Of a stretch of 64,000 nucleotides of DNA, positions 26,515 to 37,099 are shown piece by piece (within the stretch, counting starts at the first letter, position 1; every line of letters starts with the position of its first letter). The DNA lies in assembly GCA_004535795.1 (NCBI GenBank), contig SPIA01000001.1, positions 186,001-250,000 on the forward strand, given 5' to 3'. The stretch comes from Gammaproteobacteria bacterium LSUCC0057 (GTDB lineage: Bacteria; Pseudomonadota; Gammaproteobacteria; Pseudomonadales; Porticoccaceae). A model generated the notes under the pieces. That model ran no database searches. It was not told where the DNA came from and was given only the letters and a program-made list of their open reading frames with translations. Position numbers and translations under genes: made by a program.

Positions 26515-26949
26515 CTAGGGCAGCAGCATATAGGTGGCGCTGCCGGTGGCGACCGTCTTGGCGTCGTCGGCAGTGGTCAACACCACCTCGCCAAATAGCA
26601 GCTGGCGGCCACTTTTGACGATGGTTCCGCGGGCGATGATGTCCTGCCCTTTGGCGGCGCGCACAAAGCTGGTGTTCTGAGACACGGTGGTGCAGTTGCC
26701 GTACTGGTTCTGCGCGGCAAAGGCGACATAGACCATGCAGGTGTCGATCAGCGCCAGCAGCGCCTGGCCGCAGACCATGCCGCCGGCACGACACAGCTGC
26801 TCGCAGTAGGGCAGCCGCAAGGTGGCGCCGCTGCTGTCGATCGCCTCGACACGCATGCCCAGCTGCTGTAGCCACGGGGCAAAAATGGTCTCGCTGACGC
26901 GGTTGGCGGTGTCGACGGTTAGCGGGAGAGTGGGGTCTAGCTCGGACAT
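26515..26949 (-). CDS. PaaI-type hot-dog thioesterase
   Basis: 144-residue thioesterase-fold protein: CRAGGMVCGQALLALIDTCM and YGNCTTVSQNTSFVRAAKGQ are the usual PaaI family core. It probably hydrolyses stalled aryl- or acyl-CoA esters and so recycles CoA. The ATG at 26949 follows the P450 stop by 28 bases; a 69-base gap without a terminator separates it from the MaoC pair. Confidence 0.88.
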   Translation of the reverse strand: MSELDPTLPLTVDTANRVSETIFAPWLQQLGMRVEAIDSSGATLRLPYCEQLCRAGGMVCGQALLALIDTCMVYVAFAAQNQYGNCTTVSQNTSFVRAAKGQDIIARGTIVKSGRQLLFGEVVLTTADDAKTVATGSATYMLLP

Positions 26950-26977
26950 ACGGGCTCCTAGTGAGAGGGTAGGGCAG

Positions 26978-28303
26978 TTACACCTGCCAGCGGATCGGCA
27001 GCGATTTGATACCGCGCTGAAAGTTAGAGCGCAGGTAGTGCACTTCGCCGTCGAGTTCGACGCGGCTGAGGCGGCGGGTCAATTCGCCAAACAGCGCCTG
27101 CATCTGCGCCACCGCCAGCTGCGCGCCGATGCAGTAGTGCGGGCCGTAGCCAAAACTGAGGTGCGGGTTGTGCTGGCGGTCGATGGCAAACTGCTGCGGC
27201 GCGCTGAACACCGCCGGATCGCGGTTGGCGGCTAAAAATGATACGACCACCTTGGCGCCGGCCGCTATCGTTTGCCCGCCCAGCGTGTAGCTGTCGCGCG
27301 CGGTGCGGCGAAAGTTCATCACCGGCGTCCACCAGCGCAGCATCTCATTGACCGCGCTGGGCAGCAGCTGTGGTTGTTGGCGCAACTGCTGCCAGCTATC
27401 GGGGTGCTGCAGCAGTGCCAGCATGCCGCCGGGAATGCCGTTGCGCAGTGTCTCGTTGCCGGCCACGGAAAACAGCCAGAACATCGTTTCAAACTCTTCG
27501 TTGGTCAGCTGCGCGCCGTCGTCGTCGATCGCCGCCAGCAGCAGCGACATCACGTCGTCGCCCGGCTCGCGGCGCTTCTGTTCGGCGAGCAGGTGGGCGT
27601 AGCGGTAGAGGTCGGGCATGCCGTGGCGGCTGCGCGGGTCGGGCAGCTGGCCGCTGCTGTCGGGCTGCGGCCGCAGCGCCAGCGCCTGGCGGGCAATAGC
27701 GCTGCCGCTGGCCAGGTCGTGGCGGCTAGAGCTGGCGTAGTCGGGGTCTTGGTAGCCGATCACGCGGTTGGCCCAGTCGTACATCAGATAGCGGTCTTGG
27801 CTGGGCAGGCCAAAAATATCGGCCAGGCAGCGCAGCGGCATATCGGCGGCCAGATCGCCGACAAAGTCGCAGCGGCCTTGGCGGCGGCCGGCGATCATAT
27901 TGTCGACCAGCTCGGCGGCGTGGGCGGCAATCTGCTGGTTGAGCGCTTTTATGGCGCGGCCGGTGAAGGCGCTGATCATCAAGCGGCGCAGCCGGGTGTG
28001 GTCGGGCGGGTCCATGTTGAGCATCATCTGCTGCACATAGTGGAGGTCTTCGGCGCTGGCCGGGTCGCGCAGCTGGGTGCCCTTGAGCGACGAGGAAAAC
28101 TGCTGACTGGTCTTGAGTACCTCGCTGCACAGTGCGTGGTCGAGCACCAGCCAAAAGCCACTGCCGCCCGGCCAGCTCGGCAGGGTGTGCTCTTCAACCC
28201 AGACCAGCCGCTGCGGCTGCAGCGCCAGCAGCGCCGTCAGCGGCGCGCCGCGCTGGTAGGTGTCCGGGTCGTAGACGAACTCGAGCTCGCGCTGGTCGAT
28301 CAT
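26978..28303 (-). CDS. Cytochrome P450 monooxygenase
   Basis: Soluble bacterial P450 of 441 residues. The heme-binding motif FGYGPHYCIG places the thiolate ligand at about Cys391. The I-helix has AGNETLRNG, and the K-helix E-x-x-R is NEMLRWW. MNMDPPDHTRLRRLM is shared with the CYP124/125/142-like group, which hydroxylate acyl or steroid side chains. No ferredoxin or ferredoxin reductase gene is adjacent. It lies six bases from the acyl-CoA dehydrogenase gene within the operon. It might oxygenate an indole or acyl-CoA precursor; that is speculation. Confidence 0.92.
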   Translation of the reverse strand: MIDQRELEFVYDPDTYQRGAPLTALLALQPQRLVWVEEHTLPSWPGGSGFWLVLDHALCSEVLKTSQQFSSSLKGTQLRDPASAEDLHYVQQMMLNMDPPDHTRLRRLMISAFTGRAIKALNQQIAAHAAELVDNMIAGRRQGRCDFVGDLAADMPLRCLADIFGLPSQDRYLMYDWANRVIGYQDPDYASSSRHDLASGSAIARQALALRPQPDSSGQLPDPRSRHGMPDLYRYAHLLAEQKRREPGDDVMSLLLAAIDDDGAQLTNEEFETMFWLFSVAGNETLRNGIPGGMLALLQHPDSWQQLRQQPQLLPSAVNEMLRWWTPVMNFRRTARDSYTLGGQTIAAGAKVVVSFLAANRDPAVFSAPQQFAIDRQHNPHLSFGYGPHYCIGAQLAVAQMQALFGELTRRLSRVELDGEVHYLRSNFQRGIKSLPIRWQV

Positions 28304-28309
28304 CGGCGG

Positions 28310-29467
28310 CTACTGCTGCAGCTGCAGTGAACCGATGATGACCCGCTGCACCTCCGAGGCGCCCTCGTAGATACGCAGGGCGCGCACCTCGCGGTAGAGG
28401 CTCTCGACCATGTTGCCGGAGACGACGCCGCGGCCGCCGTGGAGCTGGACCGCTTTGTCGATGACCCGCTGCGCCGCCTCGGTGGCGTAGAGTTTCGCCA
28501 TCGCCGCCTCGCGGGTAATACGCGCGGCGCCGCTGTCTTTGCTCCAGGCGGCGCGGTAGATAAGCAGTGCGCTGGCATCAATTTCCAGCGCCATACCGCC
28601 CAGATCTGCTTGGGTGAGCTGCAAATCGGCGAGTGTGGCGCCGAACATTTCGCGCTGTTGCGCGTAGCTGACAGCCTCATCGAGGGCGCGCCGGGCAAAG
28701 CCGAGTGCCGCGGCGCCGACGGTAGAGCGGAACACATCGAGCGTGCCCATGGCGTATTTAAACCCGCTGCCGAGCTCGCCGACCAGATTGGCGGCCGGCA
28801 CCCGGCAGTCGTTAAACGCCAGGGTGGCCAGCGGGTGCGGGGCGATCACTTCGATGCGCTCGGCAATGGTCAGCCCGGGGGTGTCGGCGTCGACCACGAA
28901 GCAGCTAATGCCCTTGCTGCCCCCCTCGTCGCTGGTGCGGGCAAAGACGGTGTAGAAGTCGGCGATACCGCCGTTGGAAATCCAGGTCTTGCTGCCGTTG
29001 AGGACAAACTCATCGCCGTCACGGCGGGCGCTGGTCGCCATGGCGGCGACATCGGAGCCGGCGTTGGGCTCGGAGAGCGCGAAGGCGGCTATTTTATTGC
29101 CGGCGGCGACATCGGTCAGGTAGTGCTGTCGCAGGGTATCGCTGCCAAATAGCGAGATCGGCCCACTGCCGAGCCCCTGCATAGCAAAAGCGAAGTCGGC
29201 CAGCCCGGAGTGGCGGCCGAGAATCTCGCGGCTCAGGCAGAGATCGCGCACCTGCAACCGCTCGCTGTTGCCGCCCCACGGCGCCGGTACGCTGTTGCGC
29301 AGCCAGCCGCCGGCGCCGAGCTGTTTGACCAGCTGGCGGCAGCTGGCATCGACATCATCGTGGTGCTCTGCAGCGAGGTGCTTCTGGCACCACTGCTCTA
29401 GCTCGGTGGCCAGTTGACGGTTGCTGTCATTGAAAAACGGCCACTGCAAAAAACTCTTATCGCTCAT
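28310..29467 (-). CDS. Acyl-CoA dehydrogenase
   Basis: FAD enzyme of about 385 residues: [38 protein letters not shown] and the C-terminal [21 protein letters not shown] are standard ACAD signatures. MMSDK has two start codons; the second (29467) has better spacing from GCGAGG, while 29470 is possible. In the operon it stands between the P450 and the enoyl-CoA hydratase, as expected for beta-oxidation of a cyclic or branched acyl-CoA formed after ring reduction. Confidence 0.92.
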   Translation of the reverse strand: MSDKSFLQWPFFNDSNRQLATELEQWCQKHLAAEHHDDVDASCRQLVKQLGAGGWLRNSVPAPWGGNSERLQVRDLCLSREILGRHSGLADFAFAMQGLGSGPISLFGSDTLRQHYLTDVAAGNKIAAFALSEPNAGSDVAAMATSARRDGDEFVLNGSKTWISNGGIADFYTVFARTSDEGGSKGISCFVVDADTPGLTIAERIEVIAPHPLATLAFNDCRVPAANLVGELGSGFKYAMGTLDVFRSTVGAAALGFARRALDEAVSYAQQREMFGATLADLQLTQADLGGMALEIDASALLIYRAAWSKDSGAARITREAAMAKLYATEAAQRVIDKAVQLHGGRGVVSGNMVESLYREVRALRIYEGASEVQRVIIGSLQLQQ

Positions 29468-29488
29468 CATAAACCTCGCTGAGGGGGG

Positions 29489-30301
29489 TCAATCCCCTTC
29501 AAATTGTGGCTGCTGTTTGTTGGCAAAGGCGTGGTAGGCGCGCTCGAAGTCGCGGGTCTGCATGCAGATCGCCTGCGCTTGTGCCTCGGCCTCAATCGCC
29601 TGGCCGATGCTCATATTCCACTCCTGCTCGAGCATGGTTTTGGTCATGCTGTGGGCAAAGTTGGGGCCGGCGGCGATGGCGCTGGCGGCCTGTTGGGCGG
29701 CGCCATAGGGGTCACTGCTGAGGCTGTTGTGGAACCCCCAGCGCTCGCCCTCGGTGGCAGTCATGACACGCCCGGTGTAGAGCAGCTCGCTAGCGCGGCC
29801 GTGGCCGATCAGGCGCGGCAGAATGGCGCAGGCCCCCATGTCGCAGCCGGCCAGACCGACCCGGGTAAACAGGAACGCTACCTTGGCGGTGTCGCTGGCA
29901 AAGCGCAGATCGCTGGCCATGGCAATAATGGCGCCGGCGCCGGCACAAATACCCTCGATGGCGCTGATGATCGGCTGCCGGCAGCCGCGCATCGCCTTGA
30001 CCAGATCGCCGGTCATGCGGGTGAAAGCGAGCAGCTGCACCATATCCATCTGGGTCAGTGGGCCGATAATTTCGTGGACATCGCCACCCGAGCAGAAATT
30101 GCCACCGGCGCCGCGCACGATCACCACCTCGACATCGTCGGCGTAGGCGAGGTCGCGAAACAGATCGCGCAGCTCGGCGTAGGAGTCGAATGTGAGCGGA
30201 TTTTTGCGCTCGGGCCGGTTTAAGGTGATGGTGGCGACGCCGTCACTGACCTCCCAGAGAAAGTGTTCGGCGCGGTAGTTGGCGCAAGAGCGTGGCTGCA
30301 T
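29489..30301 (-). CDS. Enoyl-CoA hydratase/isomerase family protein
   Basis: Crotonase-fold protein of 270 residues. The oxyanion hole motifs [13 protein letters not shown] and [17 protein letters not shown] are present. At the place of the usual second catalytic Glu the sequence is [20 protein letters not shown]; this variant is common to a subgroup in aromatic-CoA loci. The ATG at 30301 (MQPRSCANY) has GGAG upstream and is preferred over a TTG at 30319. It probably hydrates or hydrolyses a ring-derived enoyl-CoA. Confidence 0.9.
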   Translation of the reverse strand: MQPRSCANYRAEHFLWEVSDGVATITLNRPERKNPLTFDSYAELRDLFRDLAYADDVEVVIVRGAGGNFCSGGDVHEIIGPLTQMDMVQLLAFTRMTGDLVKAMRGCRQPIISAIEGICAGAGAIIAMASDLRFASDTAKVAFLFTRVGLAGCDMGACAILPRLIGHGRASELLYTGRVMTATEGERWGFHNSLSSDPYGAAQQAASAIAAGPNFAHSMTKTMLEQEWNMSIGQAIEAEAQAQAICMQTRDFERAYHAFANKQQPQFEGD

Positions 30302-30328
30302 AGAGGACTCCGTTAACAATTCAAAAAA

Positions 30329-31117
30329 TTACATCACCTCGCCACCGGAGACCGAGATCGCCTGTCCGGTGATCGAGCGGCTGCTGTCGCTGCACAGCCA
30401 ACTGACCGTGGCGGCGACCTCGTCGGGCTGGATGAGGCGCTGCTGCGGGTTGGTGGCGGTAAAGGTCTGCAGCGCCTGCTGTTCGCTGCGGCCGGTTTTG
30501 GCGACGATATTGTCGATCGCATCGCGAATAATGTCGGTGTCTGTGTAACCGGGGCAAACGGCGTTAATGGTGACAGCGGTGGACGCCAGCTCCAGCGCCA
30601 GCGAGCGGGTCAGCCCCAACACCGCGTGTTTGGCGGCGCTGTAGGCGGAGACATAGGCGTAGCCGCGCAGCGCTGCGGTGCTGGCGATGTTGATAATTCG
30701 GCCACTGTTGCGGCTGCGCATCTCATCGATTACCGCCTGGGTGCAGTGGAAGACGCCATCGACATTGAGGTTGAATACCGCCCGCCAGCTGGGGTAGTCA
30801 ATCTTGTGAAACGGCGCTGTCGGCGCCGCGCCGGCGCAGTTGACCAGCACCTCGACGGCGCCAAACTGTTCGCGGGCGGCGGCCAGCGCAGTGGCCACTG
30901 AGTCTGGCTCGGTGACGTCACAACTCAACGCCAGGCAGTCGGGCAGCTGTGCGGCAACCGCCTGCAGCGGCTGCAGGCGGCGGCCGAGCAGCGTCAACCG
31001 ATAGCCCTCGGCGGCCAAGCTGACAGCGATGGCGGCACCGATACCGCTGCCGCCGCCGGTAATCACGGCGTGACGTTGGTTGGGCGAGTGTGCAAGGTCA
31101 GTCACGGGCACTCCCAT
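30329..31117 (-). CDS. Short-chain dehydrogenase/reductase
   Basis: NAD(P)-dependent oxidoreductase of 262 residues with the cofactor motif TGGGSGIG, NCAGAAPTAPF and the catalytic YSAAK preceded by IASTAALRG. CPGYTDTDIIRDAIDNIVAK is typical of SDRs in aromatic-CoA loci. It probably oxidises a 3-hydroxyacyl-CoA-type alcohol. It stands 22 bases after the monooxygenase/reductase gene in the same operon. Confidence 0.9.
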   Translation of the reverse strand: MGVPVTDLAHSPNQRHAVITGGGSGIGAAIAVSLAAEGYRLTLLGRRLQPLQAVAAQLPDCLALSCDVTEPDSVATALAAAREQFGAVEVLVNCAGAAPTAPFHKIDYPSWRAVFNLNVDGVFHCTQAVIDEMRSRNSGRIINIASTAALRGYAYVSAYSAAKHAVLGLTRSLALELASTAVTINAVCPGYTDTDIIRDAIDNIVAKTGRSEQQALQTFTATNPQQRLIQPDEVAATVSWLCSDSSRSITGQAISVSGGEVM

Positions 31118-31138
31118 GGTTGTGTTGTGCCGATAATC

Positions 31139-33454
31139 TTACGCGTTTATCACCATCTCGGCAGCCTTTTGCATGTTGCGCGCCAACTGCTCAAAACCGG
31201 CTTGGTACTGCACCGGGCAGGGGGCGCCCGGGCCGCGGTAGCCCATCTGCGCGGCGGCGCGCAGTGTCCAGTTGGGGTCGGCCAGATGCGGTCGCCCCAG
31301 ACAGCAGAGATCGGCGCGGCCGGCGGCGATGATGCTGTTGACGTGGTCTATCTCAAAAATATTGCCGACCGCCATGGTGGCGATATCCACTTCGTTGCGG
31401 ATGTCATCCGAGAACGGCGTCTGGAACATCCGCCCGTAGACCGGTTTCGCCTCCAGCGAGGTCTGGCCGGCTGAGACATCAATAATATCGGCACCTGCCG
31501 CCTTGAAGGCGCTGGCAATCTGCAGCGCCTGCTCGGGAGTGATGCCGAGCTCGCCGACCCAGTCGTTGGCGGAGATGCGCACCGCCATCGGCTTGTTGGC
31601 CGGCCAGACGGCGCGCATCGCGGCAAACACTTGCAGCGGGTAGCGCAGACGGTTTTCGAGGCTGCCGCCGTACTCGTCGTCGCGCTGGTTGAGTAGCGGG
31701 GTGATAAATGCCGACAGCAGATAGCCGTGCGCTGCGTGCAGCTCGATCATATCAAAGCCGGCCTCGGCAGCGCGCCGAGTGGCGTCGACATGCTGTTGTA
31801 GCACTGTTTGCATGTCATCGGCGGTCATCGCCCGCGGCACCTGGCAGTGCGGCGCAAACGGTATCGCCGACGGGCTCAGAATCGGCCAGCCGTGCTCGAG
31901 CGGTTGGTCGCTGACGCTCTGCTGCCACGGCAGCTCGGTGGAGCCCTTCGGCCCTGAGTGGCCGATTTGCAAGCAGATTTTGGCACTGCTGTGCTGGTGG
32001 ACCAGCGTGGTAATGCGCTGCCAAGCGGCCGCTTGCTGGTCGTTCCAGATGCCGGCACAGCCGGTGGTGATGCGCCCCTCAGGGCTGACATCGGTCATCT
32101 CGGTGTAGACCAGCCCGGCACCGCCCTGCGCCAGCGCGCCGTAGTGGCTCAGGTGCCAGTCGCCGGGTACCCCGTCGACAGCGCTGTACATCGACATCGG
32201 CGAGACCACAACGCGGTTGTGCAGCGCCATATCGCGCAGCTGGTAAGGCAAGAACATCGGCGGGATCGGTTCGGCGACCGGTTTGCCGAGCGCCAGTGAG
32301 GCGAGGTGCTGCTCGTAGCCCTCCAGCCACTGTTTGTCGCGCAGGCGCAGGTTTTCATGGCTGACCCGCTGGCTGCGGGTCAACATCGAGTAGTTGAGCT
32401 GCTTGGTGTCGAAGCGCTCACAGTAGCGCGGCGCGTTTTCAAACCAGACCATGGCGTTGCGCGCGGCGCTCTGCAACTTGAGTGCCTCGACCTCGCGCTC
32501 CGCTTGGTAGGCGTGCAAGGCATCGATGATCTGCTCTTTCTGCGTGAGGTGTTTGGCCAGCGAAATGGCGTCTTCAAGACCCATCTTGGTGCCGGAGCCA
32601 ATGCCAAAGTGGGCGGTGTGGGCGGCGTCGCCAATCAACACCAGGCGGTCGTCTTTGATCCAGTTGCGACACAGCACCCGCGGGAAGCTGATCCACGCCG
32701 AGCCGCGAATGTGCGAGGAGTTAGTCAGCAGTTTGTGGCCGCCGAGGTATTTCTCGAAGATCTTGCGGCAGGTTTCGGCGCTCTCTTCGTGGCTCATATG
32801 CTCGAAGCCGAAGGCGTCGTAGACATCGGGCTGGCACTCGACGATAAAGGTCGAGGTGTTTTCGTCAAACTGGTAGGCGTGCACCCAGATCCAGCCGTGT
32901 TCGGTCTTCTCGAAGATAAAGGTGAAGGCGTCGCGAAAACTCTGGTGGGTGCCGAGCCAGACAAATTTATTGGGGCGCACATCGATGTCGCAATCAAACG
33001 CTTCGAGGTTGCTGTTGCGCACTTTGGAGTTGAGCCCATCGGCAGCTACCACCAAGTCGGCATCGGCGTACTTGCCGTCGATATCGGCGAGCTCAAATTC
33101 GGTCTCAAACTGCAAGTTGACGCCGAGCTGTTGCGCGCGCTGGTAGAGGATCTGCAGCATCCGCTTGCGGCCGATGCCGATAAAGCCGTGGCCGTCGGAG
33201 CGCTCCATCTCGCCGTGGATATAGCAGTCGATCATATCCCAGTGGATCAGCTCTGAGATCATCGTTTCGGCGCTGACCGGATCGCTCTTTTTTAGGTTCT
33301 GCATGGTCTCGTCAGAGAACACTACCCCCCAGCCAAAGGTGTCGTTGGGGCGGTTGCGCTCGACCACAGTGATATCGTGACGGGCGTCGTGGAGCTTCAT
33401 GCAGATAGCCAAATAGAGGCCGGCAGGGCCACCACCTAAACAGACAATTTTCAT
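31139..33454 (-). CDS. Flavin monooxygenase-OYE reductase fusion, 2-aminobenzoyl-CoA monooxygenase/reductase-like
   Basis: Two-domain flavoprotein of 771 residues. Residues 1-370 are a class A FAD monooxygenase ([19 protein letters not shown], later [20 protein letters not shown]). Residues about 400-771 are an Old Yellow Enzyme barrel ([20 protein letters not shown], then [10 protein letters not shown]). This architecture and length match 2-aminobenzoyl-CoA monooxygenase/reductase of Azoarcus evansii, which hydroxylates and then reduces anthraniloyl-CoA to a non-aromatic enamine, and proteins called salicylyl-CoA 5-hydroxylase. It is the first gene of the operon ending at 25485, with AGGAG before the ATG. 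The substrate is inferred. Confidence 0.9.
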   Translation of the reverse strand: MKIVCLGGGPAGLYLAICMKLHDARHDITVVERNRPNDTFGWGVVFSDETMQNLKKSDPVSAETMISELIHWDMIDCYIHGEMERSDGHGFIGIGRKRMLQILYQRAQQLGVNLQFETEFELADIDGKYADADLVVAADGLNSKVRNSNLEAFDCDIDVRPNKFVWLGTHQSFRDAFTFIFEKTEHGWIWVHAYQFDENTSTFIVECQPDVYDAFGFEHMSHEESAETCRKIFEKYLGGHKLLTNSSHIRGSAWISFPRVLCRNWIKDDRLVLIGDAAHTAHFGIGSGTKMGLEDAISLAKHLTQKEQIIDALHAYQAEREVEALKLQSAARNAMVWFENAPRYCERFDTKQLNYSMLTRSQRVSHENLRLRDKQWLEGYEQHLASLALGKPVAEPIPPMFLPYQLRDMALHNRVVVSPMSMYSAVDGVPGDWHLSHYGALAQGGAGLVYTEMTDVSPEGRITTGCAGIWNDQQAAAWQRITTLVHQHSSAKICLQIGHSGPKGSTELPWQQSVSDQPLEHGWPILSPSAIPFAPHCQVPRAMTADDMQTVLQQHVDATRRAAEAGFDMIELHAAHGYLLSAFITPLLNQRDDEYGGSLENRLRYPLQVFAAMRAVWPANKPMAVRISANDWVGELGITPEQALQIASAFKAAGADIIDVSAGQTSLEAKPVYGRMFQTPFSDDIRNEVDIATMAVGNIFEIDHVNSIIAAGRADLCCLGRPHLADPNWTLRAAAQMGYRGPGAPCPVQYQAGFEQLARNMQKAAEMVINA

Positions 33455-33532
33455 GATTATCTCCTAGCAATAAGCGTGTCAAAAATATCCAACGGCTATC
33501 GAACGGGCGCTGCACAAATTCGATTTGAACGC

Positions 33533-33541
33533 ACTATAGCA
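33533..33541 (-). promoter_or_regulatory. Candidate extended -10 promoter of the monooxygenase/reductase operon
   Basis: On the minus strand TGCTATAGT is an extended -10 element (TG-N-TATAGT), within a very AT-rich stretch (33535-33570), about 79 bases before the ATG at 33454. No good -35 at 17 bases is seen (nearest TTTACT at 19). The 217-base spacer also has to serve the divergent OYE gene. Confidence 0.5.
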
Positions 33542-33671
33542 TATATTTTATATTTAAAGTAAAGTGCTCAAAACGGTTTTTTGATCTCCGTCAGCGGCGC
33601 TACGGCGACAGCGAAAACCGAGCAATTCACCATGCTGCACAGGCGGCAGCGGCAACGTTTGAGAGGTGTCT

Positions 33672-35123
<1,452 letters not shown>

Positions 35124-35156
35124 CGCACAACGGCTAGCACTGGTTGCAGCGACGGC

Positions 35157-36401
35157 TCAGTCGAGCGATGGCAGTGGGGTACCGTGGCGGCGCAGCCGCT
35201 CGCAGGCCAACTCGCCGCCGATGCGCCAGATGCCCAGCGGGTGGTTGGCGGTAATCACCACTTCACCGCGGCTGATCAGATCGTCCTCGACCACCGCGCG
35301 CAGCGCACTGCCGAGTATCTGGTCCGGTTGCACGTGCGATGGCTGCGCATCCGGCCAACTGAGGCGCTGCCGCCAAAACGGCTGCTGTTGGAAGCGCTGT
35401 TCATCAGCATAAAACTCTCGTCCGAGGCGACCAAAGCGCTGGTAGAGGTGGTTGATACGCTTCTGGTAGAAGTCGATCGCCAACTCGGCGCGATCCGGCG
35501 CCGTGAGCAGGGTGTTGACTACCGCCGGAGCGATCAGAGCTGAGGAGATCGACTGGTAGATGCCGTTGCCCGACAGCGGGTCGGCGGCCAGTGCGGCATC
35601 GCCGACCGCGATCAGATGGCGGCTGGCGGCGGCGCGGTTGAGCCTCGGTGTGGCGCCGCGGCTGAGCAGCTCACCGCGGGCGCTGGCGTCGTCGAGAGCA
35701 AACAGCTGCGGGTCGAGGTTGGCGGCCAGTTCAGCAATGGCCGCGGCGCTGTGGCTAAGTGTCTGGGCGCTGTCGCCGCCGCAGCTGAGTTGGGTGTAGA
35801 TCTGGCCATCGCCGGCGTGCACATACCAGAGCCAGCCTTGCGCGACTGCCGCCACCGCGGTGTAGGGCGGTCGCTCGGCGGCGGCCGGGCGCTGCCAGTG
35901 CTGGTGCAGCGACACCGTCGCCGCCGCCCGAGACTGCTCAGCAGCTACCCGCGCTTGGCGGCCGCAGGCCTCGATTAATAGCGGCGCAGTAAAGCTGTGC
36001 TCGCCGGCGGCAACCCGCCACTGTTCGCTGGCCGGCGACCACTGCCGGGTAACCTTGGCGGCGGTCTGCACGGCAATATCGCGCTGGCGCAATTCGGCCA
36101 GCAGCGCCGCGTTGAACACCTCGCGGTGGATCAGCCGCTCACCGTTGGCTTGGCCGCTGCGCTCACCCCAATCGATGTAGCGCGGCACCGCTGGCGAGAT
36201 CGCTGCGCAGAGCTGCTGCAGGCCGATATTCTCCAGTGCCTGATAGCTGCGCTGGGAGATCCCCTCGATCACTGTGGGGTAGCGCGACGGTTGCGTCACT
36301 ACGGCTACCGTGAAGCCGAGCTGCTGCAGTTTGATCGCTGCAATGGTGCCGGCCGGGCCTGCGCCCTGCACAATAATATCGACTGACTGCGCGTTACTCA
36401 T
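35157..36401 (-). CDS. qhpG: QhpG, FAD-dependent monooxygenase for QHNDH maturation
   Basis: Flavoprotein of about 414 residues: VDIIVQGAGPAGTIAAIKL is the FAD-binding N-terminus and LIAVGDAALAADPLSGNGIYQS the second FAD motif. In known qhp operons QhpG hydroxylates the precursor Trp of the gamma subunit during cysteine tryptophylquinone formation. It is the last gene of a seven-gene operon with the order A-D-C-B-F-E-G. The ATG at 36401 overlaps the end of qhpE by eight bases. Confidence 0.9.
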   Translation of the reverse strand: MSNAQSVDIIVQGAGPAGTIAAIKLQQLGFTVAVVTQPSRYPTVIEGISQRSYQALENIGLQQLCAAISPAVPRYIDWGERSGQANGERLIHREVFNAALLAELRQRDIAVQTAAKVTRQWSPASEQWRVAAGEHSFTAPLLIEACGRQARVAAEQSRAAATVSLHQHWQRPAAAERPPYTAVAAVAQGWLWYVHAGDGQIYTQLSCGGDSAQTLSHSAAAIAELAANLDPQLFALDDASARGELLSRGATPRLNRAAASRHLIAVGDAALAADPLSGNGIYQSISSALIAPAVVNTLLTAPDRAELAIDFYQKRINHLYQRFGRLGREFYADEQRFQQQPFWRQRLSWPDAQPSHVQPDQILGSALRAVVEDDLISRGEVVITANHPLGIWRIGGELACERLRRHGTPLPSLD

Positions 36402-37095
36402 GGAGTGGCTCACACGGCTGGCGGCGCTGTTCGCGGCCGTGGTAGTCGGCGCGATCGGCCAGTTGTGCCAGTGCCGCCTGGTAACTGAGCGGTGCCGCCG
36501 CCTCCAGCTGTAGCGCTAGCAGCGCGGCAGTGACCGCGCCGGCACCAATGCTGGCGCCGCGCAGCGGGTGGTCGGGCGAGTAGACAGCGCCACCAAATTG
36601 CGGCCCGTTACGGTTGTCGCGGTTGAGCTGTGAAATCTCGCCGGGCTGGCAGCGGGCGTCGCCGCTGGCGCTGATCACGCCGCTAAAACTGGCCGGATAG
36701 ACCGCCTCGCCCTGCGCCGGGGCACTGGCGATCAGCAGCGTACCGCGCGCAGTCAAACGCTCGCAGGCCGCGGCCAGCGCAGCACTGGGCTGGCGCAGCC
36801 CGAGACTGAGGTGGACAACCCGCACCTGGCAGTGCGCCAACCAGTCGAGTGCCGCGACCAGCTGCTGCTGCTGGCAGCGCAGCGTGCGGTTGAATATGAC
36901 CGCATTGTAGAGCTCGACCCGGGCCGCAACCGGTGCCCAGCTGGCGCACACCGCGCTGCCGTGTTGGCTGTCGCTGGCCTGTGCCGGTTCGGCACAGCTG
37001 GGGTTGAAGAGCTGGCGCTGGTAGCTGGCAAAAGGAGCGCTGGCAGCCGCACTCAGCGCACTGTCGACCAACCCCACAGAAAGATTGCCAGCCAT
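36394..37095 (-). CDS. qhpE: QhpE, subtilisin-like protease that cleaves the gamma-subunit leader
   Basis: Small subtilisin-fold protein of 233 residues. The triad can be seen as Asp in VGLVDS near the N-terminus, His in SQHGSAV and Ser in RGASIGAG near the C-terminus. QhpE is known to remove the leader of QhpC after cross-linking. The ATG at 37095 has AGGAG eight bases upstream; a GTG at 37113 contains that site and is less likely. It overlaps qhpG. Confidence 0.86.
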   Translation of the reverse strand: MAGNLSVGLVDSALSAAASAPFASYQRQLFNPSCAEPAQASDSQHGSAVCASWAPVAARVELYNAVIFNRTLRCQQQQLVAALDWLAHCQVRVVHLSLGLRQPSAALAAACERLTARGTLLIASAPAQGEAVYPASFSGVISASGDARCQPGEISQLNRDNRNGPQFGGAVYSPDHPLRGASIGAGAVTAALLALQLEAAAPLSYQAALAQLADRADYHGREQRRQPCEPLHE

Positions 37096-37099
37096 CCGC

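Noticed and set aside
27272-28330. Long plus-strand open frame (352 residues) over the P450 gene
   Set aside because: It mirrors the GC-rich P450 gene on the opposite strand; the low-complexity Ala/Gly/Val/Gln composition is typical of an antisense shadow.
32306-33256. Long plus-strand open frame (316 residues) over the monooxygenase/reductase gene
   Set aside because: Antisense shadow of a conserved gene, without motifs of its own.
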